DNA of 64,000 nt from Pollutimonas bauzanensis. Its GTDB lineage: Bacteria > Pseudomonadota > Gammaproteobacteria > Burkholderiales > Burkholderiaceae_B. The stretch covers positions 1 to 64,000 of the forward strand of contig NZ_FQXE01000021.1 in the NCBI RefSeq assembly GCF_900129885.1. Reading direction: 5' to 3'. The stretch's first letter is position 1, and every line of letters begins with the position of its first letter. The notes below the pieces were generated by a model, which was not told the origin of the DNA, ran no database searches, and worked only from the letters and a program-made list of their open reading frames with translations. Position numbers and translations under genes: made by a program. Shown piece after piece: positions 34,505 through 42,041 of this stretch.

Positions 34505-34518
34505 GATGTCCCCTCATG
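34477..34518 (-). promoter_or_regulatory. Shared bipartite operator, copy 4 (acyl-CoA dehydrogenase operon)
   Basis: On the minus strand: CATGA-N7-TCATG (34518-34502), then after a 15-base gap (one shorter than the other copies, counted from the base after TCATG) ACATTTGCC (34485-34477). The palindrome arms are identical to those of the other copies; the box differs at two of nine bases. It is 114 to 130 bases before the Bug start, the same distance range as the other promoters. Confidence 0.58.
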
Positions 34519-34532
34519 CTGCCGCGCATGAG
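34513..34532. repeat. Perfect 7-base inverted repeat CTCATGC-N6-GCATGAG
   Basis: The arms flank TGCCGC and reuse one TCATG half of the shared operator next to it. Three CATGA/TCATG half-sites therefore lie in a row between the Bug and LysR genes. It could be an extra binding site for the same regulator or a hairpin beyond the LysR stop. Confidence 0.45.
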
Positions 34533-34558
34533 CTATGGGTAAATCCCCGGCCAGGCGA

Positions 34559-35443
34559 TCAGGAAAACCGCGCCATCATCCATTCGCGGAAAAGCCGGAC
34601 TTTGGGCATGTCGGCCTTCTCCTTCCGGTGAGCTATGTGGTAGCCGACGTCTACCGGCAGGTGCACCGCGAAGGGCTCGATCAAATGGCCGCTGTTCAAT
34701 GCATCCTGCACCAGTCTCGAGCGTCCCATGCATATTCCGAGACCGTTGATTGCCGCCTCCAGGGCAAGGAATAGCCCGTTGAAGCTCATCTCCTTGTTGA
34801 AAGTCACCGGTTCATTGCAGGCGTGTTGAACCCAGGCCGACCAATCGTCCTCGACGATGGGGGAGACGGATCGCAGAATCGTGTGCCTTTTAAGATCGCG
34901 CGGGTGCAGAAGCTTGTCCCCGCCCAGCAATGCGGGATTGCACACCGGGAAGACTTCATCTGTGGACAAGGAGTAAACGTCGACATCCGGCATGGTGTTC
35001 ACCCCGTACCAGATACCGACATCGAAATCAAAGTGGCTCGTTCGATCCGCTCCCCCGACAGGAGTAAGGCGCAGCTCGATGTCGGGGTGCTCCCGCTGGA
35101 AGTCGCATAAGGCGGGCAGCAGGCATTTCACCGCGAAAGCCGTCAGACAGGTGATTTGCAGCCTGTCTCCGCGGGTGTTGGATACCCGGTCCGATGCGGC
35201 GCCTATCATGGCCAGGGCGGGCCGTATCGATTCGAGATAGTCGAAGCCGCTTTCGGTAAGCGCTATGTTGTTCTGCCGACGCTCGAAGAGCTGCGTTGCG
35301 AGCATGCGTTCCAGTTCTTTGATCTGGTGGCTTATCGCTGTCTGGGTCAAATGCAGCTCGCTGGCGGCGCGGGTAAAGCTCAAATGCCGGGCGGTGGCTT
35401 CGAATGCGCGCAGCGTATTCAGCTTGGGGAAATGTTTGGGCAT
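34559..35443 (-). CDS. GcvA-like LysR regulator, right member of a paralogous pair
   Basis: A 294-residue LysR protein starting MPKHFPKLNTLRAFEATAR, with the helix-turn-helix at TAISHQIKELE. The start at 35443 is chosen because AGGAGG lies ten bases upstream and because it matches its paralogue at 13521-14426; an in-frame ATG 33 bases earlier lacks a site. The DNA-binding halves of the two proteins are nearly the same, so they may bind the same sequence. The effector domains are less alike, so they may answer to different inducers. It lies upstream of the Bug/acyl-CoA dehydrogenase genes on the same strand, and the hydratase gene is divergent. Confidence 0.9.
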   Translation of the reverse strand: MPKHFPKLNTLRAFEATARHLSFTRAASELHLTQTAISHQIKELERMLATQLFERRQNNIALTESGFDYLESIRPALAMIGAASDRVSNTRGDRLQITCLTAFAVKCLLPALCDFQREHPDIELRLTPVGGADRTSHFDFDVGIWYGVNTMPDVDVYSLSTDEVFPVCNPALLGGDKLLHPRDLKRHTILRSVSPIVEDDWSAWVQHACNEPVTFNKEMSFNGLFLALEAAINGLGICMGRSRLVQDALNSGHLIEPFAVHLPVDVGYHIAHRKEKADMPKVRLFREWMMARFS

Positions 35444-35660
35444 TGCGGACTTCGCCTCCTGGGTGGCTGTCGACACATTTTGCGTTCATCGCCAGCGCAC
35501 CATGATACCAGCGTTGTTTTTCCCTCATCGCCTCATGACGATGTTTTCCGCCGGGCGCATCCAGGCGCCGCGATGGCCCATATAGAACGGAGCGACAGCG
35601 CTGAATGCGCGGGTATCAACGCAGCTCACGGGAGCATGAAGAGAATTCATTAGCGATGAA

Positions 35661-35677
35661 TATCGTTCGGAACGATA
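35661..35677. promoter_or_regulatory. Perfect 17-base palindrome upstream of the hydratase gene
   Basis: TATCGTTC and GAACGATA flank a single G. The palindrome ends 37 bases before the hydratase ATG, where an operator would overlap the promoter. Just upstream, CATGA-N7-TCAT (35635-35650) resembles the shared palindrome with one arm base changed. No TetR, IclR or MarR gene is near, so the binding protein is unknown. Confidence 0.55.
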
Positions 35678-35714
35678 GTGTCATCACCTTTTCAATACTT
35701 GTCGGAGACAGGCT

Positions 35715-36563
35715 ATGAGTGAAACAAAGAAAGTCGTTCGCGTCGAAAAATATAACGGCGTCACCACCGTTTTCCTGAACCGCCCGGAAAAACGAAATGC
35801 AATGAGCCCCGCCCTGCATGAGCAAATGGACCAGACGCTTCTTGAGCTGGAAGGAGATCCCGATACCAAAATCGTCATAATCCGCGGCGAGGGCGGCAAC
35901 TTTTCCGCGGGGCAGGATTTGAAGGAATTCTTCCGGGGCCTGGAGGACAACCCCGCGGAAGCCAAGAGAATGCAAGAGATCGCAAATCGCTGGCGTTGGG
36001 AACGGCTGTACAACTACGATAAGCCTACCATCTCCATGGTCGAGGGCTACTGCGTTGGCGGCGCCTTCATGCAGTTGCTGGCGACTGACTTTGCGATCGC
36101 CGCGGACACCGCGCAGTTTTCTCTGTCCGAAGTCAACTGGGGCATCCTGCCAGGCGCCTTGGTGGCCAAAGTCGTGGTCGATAACGTCCTGTTCCGCCAT
36201 GCGCTTTATTACTCTTGCCTGGGCGATGCCTTTGATGGCAAGGAAGCCGCCCGGGTCGGTTTCATCAATTATTCGGTCCCGGCCGAAAAGCTCGAGGACG
36301 AAGTGGCGAAGCTGGCGGACAAGTTGATGAAAAAGAGTCCCGCCGTGCTGCGGGCGACCAAGCAGGCTGTCCGGCAGGTCCGCACTATGGACTTCAACCA
36401 GGCCTATGATTATCTGCACGCCAAGAACATGGCCATACGCGTCAACGATCCCGAAGAATCATATAGGACGGGCTTGTCCCAGTTCATCGATAAAAAGAGC
36501 TATAAGCCGGTCCAGGGGCCATTCACCCTCGGCACGCTATTGACCGATCAGACTGCGAAATAG
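35715..36563 (+). CDS. Enoyl-CoA hydratase/isomerase family, hydroxycinnamoyl-CoA hydratase-lyase-like
   Basis: A 282-residue crotonase-fold enzyme. The oxyanion-hole segments are NFSAGQDLKEFF and EGYCVGGAFMQLLATD, and SLSEVNWGILPGALV carries the catalytic Glu position. The layout, including LNRPEKRNAMSPALHEQM at the start and a tail ending FIDKKSYKPVQG, is closest in my memory to p-hydroxycinnamoyl-CoA hydratase/lyase, which cleaves feruloyl-CoA to vanillin and acetyl-CoA. No CoA ligase for such acids is seen nearby, so a plain hydratase on another acyl-CoA is equally possible. It is followed after nine bases by a CoA-transferase gene. Confidence 0.85.
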   Translation: MSETKKVVRVEKYNGVTTVFLNRPEKRNAMSPALHEQMDQTLLELEGDPDTKIVIIRGEGGNFSAGQDLKEFFRGLEDNPAEAKRMQEIANRWRWERLYNYDKPTISMVEGYCVGGAFMQLLATDFAIAADTAQFSLSEVNWGILPGALVAKVVVDNVLFRHALYYSCLGDAFDGKEAARVGFINYSVPAEKLEDEVAKLADKLMKKSPAVLRATKQAVRQVRTMDFNQAYDYLHAKNMAIRVNDPEESYRTGLSQFIDKKSYKPVQGPFTLGTLLTDQTAK

Positions 36564-36572
36564 GGCGCGGAC

Positions 36573-37775
36573 ATGAGAGAGGCCAGCAGCGATCCGTTCC
36601 TGCTAAAGGTGGCCCCGTTGACGGGGGTCAGAGTGGTCGAGCTATCCACCATGATCACGGCGCCGCTTGCCGGCATGTTGCTGGCCGACATGGGCGCCGA
36701 TGTCCTGAAAATCGAAAACCCCGATGGCGGCGACCCCTTCAGAAACTTCCGGGGTGGCGCGTACAGCCCTCATTTCTGCGCCTACAATCGCAACAAACGC
36801 AGCGTAGCGCTGGACCTGCGCAGCGGGGAAGGCTGCGGCGCGCTGGCCGCGCTGCTTGCCGACAGCGACGTGCTTTTGGCAAACTTTCGGCCTGGCGTGC
36901 TCGACCGCCTGGGATTTTCCGACGGGCGGCTCGCCGGCATGAATCGCCGATTGATACGTTGCTATATCAGTGGCTTTGGGCCTGATGGCCCTTACGCCGA
37001 CAGGCCCGCCTACGATGCCGTAGCCCAGGCGCTGGGCGGAATGTCCAGCCTTTTCCTTGACGCTGATCAGCCGCAATTGGTGGGCCCCACCATAGCGGAC
37101 AATGCCACGGGGCATTATGCCTGCCAGGGCATTCTCGCGGCTCTTTATGTACAGCAGCGGACAGGCCTGGGCCGCCGCATCGATGTCAATATGCTGGAAT
37201 CCGCCATCGCCTTCATGCCGGATCCTTTTGCCTATCTCACGCAAATGGGATTGATGTCGGACCCCATGCTGAGGCCGCGAACCTCGCAGTCTTACGTTTT
37301 CCGATGCCAGGATGGCAAGGCGCTGGTCATTCACTTATCGTCCCAGGCAAAGTTCTGGGAGATGTTTGTCGACATCGTGGATATGCCGTCCTTGCGTGAC
37401 GACCCGGACCTCGCCAGCCGCGGCGGACGCATTCAGCACTATGAAAAAATCCGCGATCTTGCCGCCCCTGTATTTGCGGCCAAGACCCAGAAGGAATGGC
37501 TGGAGACCCTGTCCCGCGTGGACCTTCCCTTTGCTCCGGTCCATGACGTGGCCGAGGTGTTCGACGATCCGCAAGTCAATCATCTCGGCACATTCATGAC
37601 GCTGGAGCACCCTGTCGCGGGTTCCACGACGGCCATCCGGCATCCCGTCTGGTTCGATGGCGACCGCTCGCAGCAGCCGAATAATCCGCCGCCGATTCTT
37701 GGCGAGCATACCGGCGATGTCCTGGAAGAGATCAGGGCAGCCCGGTCCAATGAAGTGGCCGGCCAGGAAAAATAG
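36573..37775 (+). CDS. Class III CoA-transferase (CaiB/BaiF family)
   Basis: A 400-residue CoA-transferase that moves CoA between carboxylic acids. The N-terminal VVELSTMITAPLAGMLLADMGADVLKIENPDGGDPFR block is the family mark, the catalytic Asp is expected in the segment around NMLESAIAFM, and the C-terminal LPFAPVHDVAEVFDDPQV block is typical. It would activate the acid substrate for the neighbouring hydratase and, possibly, the acyl-CoA dehydrogenase, which explains the absence of a ligase. The specific acids are unknown. Confidence 0.9.
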   Translation: MREASSDPFLLKVAPLTGVRVVELSTMITAPLAGMLLADMGADVLKIENPDGGDPFRNFRGGAYSPHFCAYNRNKRSVALDLRSGEGCGALAALLADSDVLLANFRPGVLDRLGFSDGRLAGMNRRLIRCYISGFGPDGPYADRPAYDAVAQALGGMSSLFLDADQPQLVGPTIADNATGHYACQGILAALYVQQRTGLGRRIDVNMLESAIAFMPDPFAYLTQMGLMSDPMLRPRTSQSYVFRCQDGKALVIHLSSQAKFWEMFVDIVDMPSLRDDPDLASRGGRIQHYEKIRDLAAPVFAAKTQKEWLETLSRVDLPFAPVHDVAEVFDDPQVNHLGTFMTLEHPVAGSTTAIRHPVWFDGDRSQQPNNPPPILGEHTGDVLEEIRAARSNEVAGQEK

Positions 37776-37822
37776 CTGGCCTCCGGTGTCGCGCCCTATC
37801 AGGGCCGCCCGCAAGCCTTGCC

Positions 37823-40207
37823 TTACCAGCTATAGTTGGCCGACAGGTTGATTGCCCGCCCATAGCCGTAATAGCACCAGGTGATGCTGTCGCAAGTGGC
37901 GATGTATTTCTTGTCGGTGAGGTTGTTCACGGTGAGCAGGAAGTTCCAGTCTCCGCGCGTGTAATGCGCCTGCGCGTCTATCAGTGTGTAGGCCTTGTTC
38001 CTCCACTCGTTGGCCGAGTCGCCGTAGCTCGCGCCGGTGTAGCGCACGCCGGCGCCCAGGCCGAGTCCGGGCGCGATATTGGCGGGAAAACGATAGTCCG
38101 CCCATACCGAAGCCTGGTGGCGCGGTTGTATGGGAATCTGCTTGTCCAGCGTGGCGGGATCAGTCGTTTCCTTGACCTTGGCCTGCGTGTAGGTATAGCT
38201 GCCGATCAGCGTGATGGCGGGCGTCACATGGGCGCGGGCCTCGAGCTCCACGCCCTGGGAACGGATTTTTCCCTGCTGGATCTGGTAGCCGAACACCGGC
38301 GCATTGACGTCGGTGACCAGGACGTTTTCCTGCTGCAGATCGAACACGGCCAGGCTGAACAGCGAATCGCTGTTGGCCGGCCGGTACTTGAAGCCAGCCT
38401 CGATCTGCTTGCCCGTGAGGGGAACGAAGGGCGAGCCGCCATAGGTCTGCCCCGCCGCGGGTTCGAACGAGGTCGCGTAGGACACATAGGGCGAGAAGCC
38501 CGATTTGAAGACATAGTTCAGGCCCACCCGGCCCGACCATTTCTGGTCGCGCTGCCCGGTCGTCGCGCCGGCCAGCTTGTCGTCGGTATCGGTGTCCACC
38601 CAGTCGTGGCGCGCGGAAAGCGTGGCGACCCAGCCGTCGCCCCAGCGGATCTGGTCCTGCAGGTAGGCGCCGATCTGCTGCTGCGTCTGCAATGTGTGCT
38701 GGTTGTCGGGCGGGGCCTGGACCGGACTGCCGTAGACGGGATTGAAGGCGTCCAGCGTGGCAACGTCGAACCCCATGCCGACGGCATAGTCGTTGCGCGA
38801 ACGTTTGTAGTCGACGCCGGCGAGCAGCGTATGTTCAAGGCTGCCGGTCGAAAGCTTGTACTCGGCCTGGTTGTCGATGGAGAACATGGTCGAGTCTTCG
38901 CGCGGCGTATAGATATAGCGGCTCAGCGTGCGCTGGCTGCCGGGCACGAAGCCCAGCAGGCCGACCGAAGGGTGGTCCACATCGGCCCAGTTCATGCGCG
39001 CGTTCTGGCGCAGCGTCAGCTTGTCATTGACGCGGTGGGCAAACAAATAGCCGATGGACTGCGTGTTTTTCTCATAGCGGTCGAAGCTGGGCTCGCCGCC
39101 ATAGAAGCTGGGCTCGATCTTGCCGTTGGGGTTGGGCAGCAGGGTGCCTTCGGCCGGCAGGAAGCCGCCCCAGCCGCGCGAACGGGCGCGCTGGATCATG
39201 GCCAGCACCGTCAGGCTGGTGTCGGCATTGGGCGCCCAGGTCAACGACGGCGCCAGCATGTAGCGGCGGTCGTAGCCATAGTCGCTTTCCGCCTTGCTGT
39301 CCCGCGCCAGGCCGACCACGCGGTAGAGCAGTTTGCCGTCCTCGGTCAGCGGGCCCGTGAAGTCGGCGGTAAGCTCCTTGCGATCGTGGCTGCCATAGCT
39401 CAGGCCCAGTTCATGGTAGGGGTCTTCCTGGGGGCGCTTGCTGACGGCGTTGATGAAGCCGCTGGGCGGCAGGGCGCCATAGAGAACCGATGACGGACCC
39501 TTGAGCACTTCGATGCGCTCCAGCGCATAGGGTTCGTAGCGGGTGTTGGCGGTCCATGAGCCATTGGGCAGCGGCAGACCGTCCAGGTATTTGGCGGGCG
39601 CAAAGCCACGCACGCGTATCCAGTCGCCGCGCGCGTCTTCGCCATAGGCGGCGGCCACCACGCCGGAAGTGTAGCGCAGCGATTCGTCGATGCCGGTTGC
39701 GCCTTGCAGCTGGATCTGCTCGCGCGTCACGACCGACACCGATTGCGGCGTTTCGAGGATGTCGGTGTCGGTCTTCACGCCGGTGGAGGTGCGTCTGGCC
39801 ACCGCGCCGTAGACCGGGCTGGTGGCGGTCTGCTCGCTGCCGGTCACGGTGACTTGCGACAGCACCTGCACATCGCCGGCGCCGGGCGCCGCCATGGGCG
39901 ATACCACCACTGAACCGCCATCCAGGCGCGCCGACAGGCCGCTGCCCGAGAGCAGGCGGTCCAGCGCTTCGCGCACGGTCAGCGTGCCCGTCACGGCGGG
40001 AGCGCTGCGGCCCGCGACCAGTTCGGGCCGCACGATCAGCGTCAGGCCGGCCTGGCGCGCCAGCGCATTGAGCGACTGGGCCAGCGGCTGCGAGGGCAGG
40101 GATATCTGGGCGGCGGGGCTGTCGGCCTGGGCCTGGGCCAGCGGCGCGGCCAGGCCCAGCAGGACAGCCAGGGTCATGGGCGCGAGGGGGAACAGAGGTA
40201 GGTGCAT
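37823..40207 (-). CDS. TonB-dependent ferri-siderophore receptor with STN signalling domain (FpvA/FecA type)
   Basis: A 794-residue outer-membrane receptor. After the signal peptide (LAVLLGLAAPLAQAQA) comes an STN domain of about 75 residues (QISLPSQPLAQSLNALARQ to SVVVSP) that contacts an anti-sigma factor. Then come the plug (ETPQSVSVVTREQIQLQG, VRGFAPAKYLDGLPLP, IEVLKGPSSVLYG) and a 22-strand barrel ending in aromatic YSW. The STN domain and the FecR and FecI genes upstream on the same strand form a complete cell-surface signalling set, as for FpvA/FpvR/FpvI. The ligand is not shown by the sequence. The Fpv-like iron-release operon downstream makes a hydroxamate or pyoverdine-like siderophore plausible. 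Confidence 0.92.
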   Translation of the reverse strand: MHLPLFPLAPMTLAVLLGLAAPLAQAQADSPAAQISLPSQPLAQSLNALARQAGLTLIVRPELVAGRSAPAVTGTLTVREALDRLLSGSGLSARLDGGSVVVSPMAAPGAGDVQVLSQVTVTGSEQTATSPVYGAVARRTSTGVKTDTDILETPQSVSVVTREQIQLQGATGIDESLRYTSGVVAAAYGEDARGDWIRVRGFAPAKYLDGLPLPNGSWTANTRYEPYALERIEVLKGPSSVLYGALPPSGFINAVSKRPQEDPYHELGLSYGSHDRKELTADFTGPLTEDGKLLYRVVGLARDSKAESDYGYDRRYMLAPSLTWAPNADTSLTVLAMIQRARSRGWGGFLPAEGTLLPNPNGKIEPSFYGGEPSFDRYEKNTQSIGYLFAHRVNDKLTLRQNARMNWADVDHPSVGLLGFVPGSQRTLSRYIYTPREDSTMFSIDNQAEYKLSTGSLEHTLLAGVDYKRSRNDYAVGMGFDVATLDAFNPVYGSPVQAPPDNQHTLQTQQQIGAYLQDQIRWGDGWVATLSARHDWVDTDTDDKLAGATTGQRDQKWSGRVGLNYVFKSGFSPYVSYATSFEPAAGQTYGGSPFVPLTGKQIEAGFKYRPANSDSLFSLAVFDLQQENVLVTDVNAPVFGYQIQQGKIRSQGVELEARAHVTPAITLIGSYTYTQAKVKETTDPATLDKQIPIQPRHQASVWADYRFPANIAPGLGLGAGVRYTGASYGDSANEWRNKAYTLIDAQAHYTRGDWNFLLTVNNLTDKKYIATCDSITWCYYGYGRAINLSANYSW

Positions 40208-40295
40208 GCTGCGGTAGTCCTAAAAACGACATGGGAATCAGTTGTATTCTCATGTAGACGCATCAGCTTTGAAAAACCCTAGGTCGCGCCGTGTT

Positions 40296-41321
40296 TCAGG
40301 GCGCGGGTTCGATGGCGGTGCCCGCGGCGGTCCGGCGCACCTGGACGGGTAGGACTTTGGGCAGCAGGCGGTAGAAGGTGTCGGGATCGTCGGCGTCGAA
40401 AGTGCCCGTCACCCGCAGCGCCGCCACTTTTTCGCTGGCCGCGCTTGCCGGGGCGTGGCCATAGCGGGCGAATTCCGCCAGCGCCTGGCGGATCGTGAGG
40501 TCTTCGAAGCTGATGCGGCGCGCCCGCCAGGGCGCGATGTTGTCGGGTGCCACGGGCGTGATGCGTCCCGGCCGGCCCGCGTCATCCAGCGTAAGCTGTT
40601 GCCCGGCGCGCAGTTCCACGCCGCGCCGCGTCGCGGGCTCGCGCCAGAACGCCAGCCAGGACCAGGGGTCGGCGGGGCCCACGTGGACGCGGCCCGACTC
40701 CACCGAGATATGGACGCCGGGGTAGCCGGGCGAACCGGGCGTATGGCGCACGGCGAAGCGGGTGCCGACCACCGTGATGCGCAGCGGACCGGCCAGGACA
40801 TCGAAAGGCCGCGCGGCATCGCCCTGCACGCTGAACATGGCCTGTCCCTGCGGCAGCGACACTTCGCGGCGGCCTGCAAACAGCGCCACGTCGAGGGTGG
40901 TGCCCGTGTCGAGTTCGAGTTCGCTGCCGTCGGGCAGGGCGACGCGGCTCAGCTCGCCCGGCTGCGTGGCATAGTGGCGGGAGTATTGCGGCGCGCCTGG
41001 CGCCAGCGCCAGGACGACCGCCAGCGCCATACAGCCGGCCAGCAGCGCGGCCGTCAGGCGGCGGGCCGGCCGCCAGCGCGCAGACGCGGCCGGGGCAGCA
41101 GCCAGGCGCGCGCGCGCCGCCGCCGGCACGGCATCCAGCGCCGCCCATTCGTCTTCCCAGCGCGCATAAGCGCTGCGGTGCGCGGGCGCAGCCGCCAGCC
41201 AGGTCAGCAGCGCCTCTTCGACGGCCTCGTCGTGGCCGCCCATGCGGCGCACGAACCAGTCCAGGGCTTCGTCCTCGAGCATGGAATCGGGCGAGGCGGC
41301 GGTGTGGGATTGCGGATTCAT
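40296..41321 (-). CDS. FecR-family anti-sigma factor
   Basis: A 341-residue inner-membrane regulator. The cytoplasmic N-terminal FecR domain begins at EDEALDWFVRRMGG and includes the WLAAAPAHRSAYARWEDEW block. A membrane helix (LTAALLAGCMALAVVLALAP) follows, then the periplasmic part (GELSRVALPDGSELELDTGTTL, QGQAMFSV, VVGTRFAVRH) that meets the receptor STN domain. A C-terminal STN-like segment (FEDLTIRQALAEFARYG) is present. The ATG overlaps the sigma-factor stop (ATGA), so the two are translationally coupled. The gene lies 88 bases upstream of the receptor gene. Confidence 0.9.
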   Translation of the reverse strand: MNPQSHTAASPDSMLEDEALDWFVRRMGGHDEAVEEALLTWLAAAPAHRSAYARWEDEWAALDAVPAAARARLAAAPAASARWRPARRLTAALLAGCMALAVVLALAPGAPQYSRHYATQPGELSRVALPDGSELELDTGTTLDVALFAGRREVSLPQGQAMFSVQGDAARPFDVLAGPLRITVVGTRFAVRHTPGSPGYPGVHISVESGRVHVGPADPWSWLAFWREPATRRGVELRAGQQLTLDDAGRPGRITPVAPDNIAPWRARRISFEDLTIRQALAEFARYGHAPASAASEKVAALRVTGTFDADDPDTFYRLLPKVLPVQVRRTAAGTAIEPAP

Positions 41322-41953
41322 GGCGGGGAAGGCTCGGAAGATTCGGTGTTGCGGGGCGCGGCCGGCGCGCGCGCGGCGAGCCGGCTGTCCCATTCGGCCC
41401 GGCCGCGCCGGCAGGCCAGCATGGCGGTCTTGATGTGTTCTTCGACCATTTTCCGCGAAATGCCCATGCGCGCGGCGATTTCGGCGTGCGACAGGTCTTC
41501 GAAGCGGTGCATGACGAAGGCTTGCCGGCGGCGCGGCGGCATCGCTTCTATGACCGCCAGCATCGCGTCGACGGCTTGCCTGGACATTGCGGCGGTTTCC
41601 GGTTCGCAGCCGCAATGCGCCGCGACGTCCGGCGCATTGTCCGTTTCGTCATGGTAGCGCTCGCGTACGGCGGCGCGGCGCTGCTGGTCTATCATCAGGT
41701 TGCGCGCCGTCCGGTACAGCAGCGCGCGCGGCTCGCTGATCCGCCCGCCTTCCTTCTGGGCGGCCAGCACCCGCGCATAGGTTTCCTGCACGGCATCGGC
41801 AGCCCCCTCGGGGTTCCTGGCGAAGCGTGAGCAAAAATTCAGCAGCTCGCGGTAGTAGTGCTCGAACACAGCCTGGGAGTGAGGTGGAGGGCGGTGAGCC
41901 GGAGGGCCGGGCGGTTTGTCATCAACAAGAATTGTAATGCAAATAACTCGCAT
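41318..41953 (-). CDS. FecI-type ECF sigma factor
   Basis: A sigma-70 of the extracytoplasmic-function class for siderophore receptor genes. Region 2 is seen in EHYYRELLNFCSRFARNPEGAADAVQETYARVL and PRALLYRTARNLMID, and region 4 in MPPRRRQAFVMHRFEDLSHAEIAARMGISRKMVEEHI. The start is uncertain. The ATG at 41953 lies inside the Fur-box-like sequence, so translation may begin further in, for instance at the GTG before FEHYYREL. The regulator is expected to direct transcription of the STN receptor gene, while its own gene is under Fur. Confidence 0.88.
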   Translation of the reverse strand: MRVICITILVDDKPPGPPAHRPPPHSQAVFEHYYRELLNFCSRFARNPEGAADAVQETYARVLAAQKEGGRISEPRALLYRTARNLMIDQQRRAAVRERYHDETDNAPDVAAHCGCEPETAAMSRQAVDAMLAVIEAMPPRRRQAFVMHRFEDLSHAEIAARMGISRKMVEEHIKTAMLACRRGRAEWDSRLAARAPAAPRNTESSEPSPP

Positions 41954-41954
41954 T
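41936..41954 (-). promoter_or_regulatory. Fur-box-like site before the sigma factor gene
   Basis: The 19 bases AATGCAAATAACTCGCATT have AATGC and GCATT arms and an AT-rich core, the usual form of ferric-uptake-regulator boxes. The site covers the possible sigma-factor start and would repress it when iron is plentiful. It shares the AATGCAAA opening with the other two sites in this region. Confidence 0.65.
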
Positions 41955-42041
41955 ATTACATGCTTGCGCTCACAGGCATTATCGCAGGCCGGGACCGATT
42001 TGCGGTATGGTTCCATAAGAATGAAACCGGAGGACGACATC

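Noticed and set aside
37964-39493. 509-residue plus-strand open frame
   Set aside because: It is the antisense shadow of the STN receptor gene.
40208-40295. Possible Fur box or sigma-factor promoter before the STN receptor
   Set aside because: Only weak matches with wrong spacing could be found by eye.
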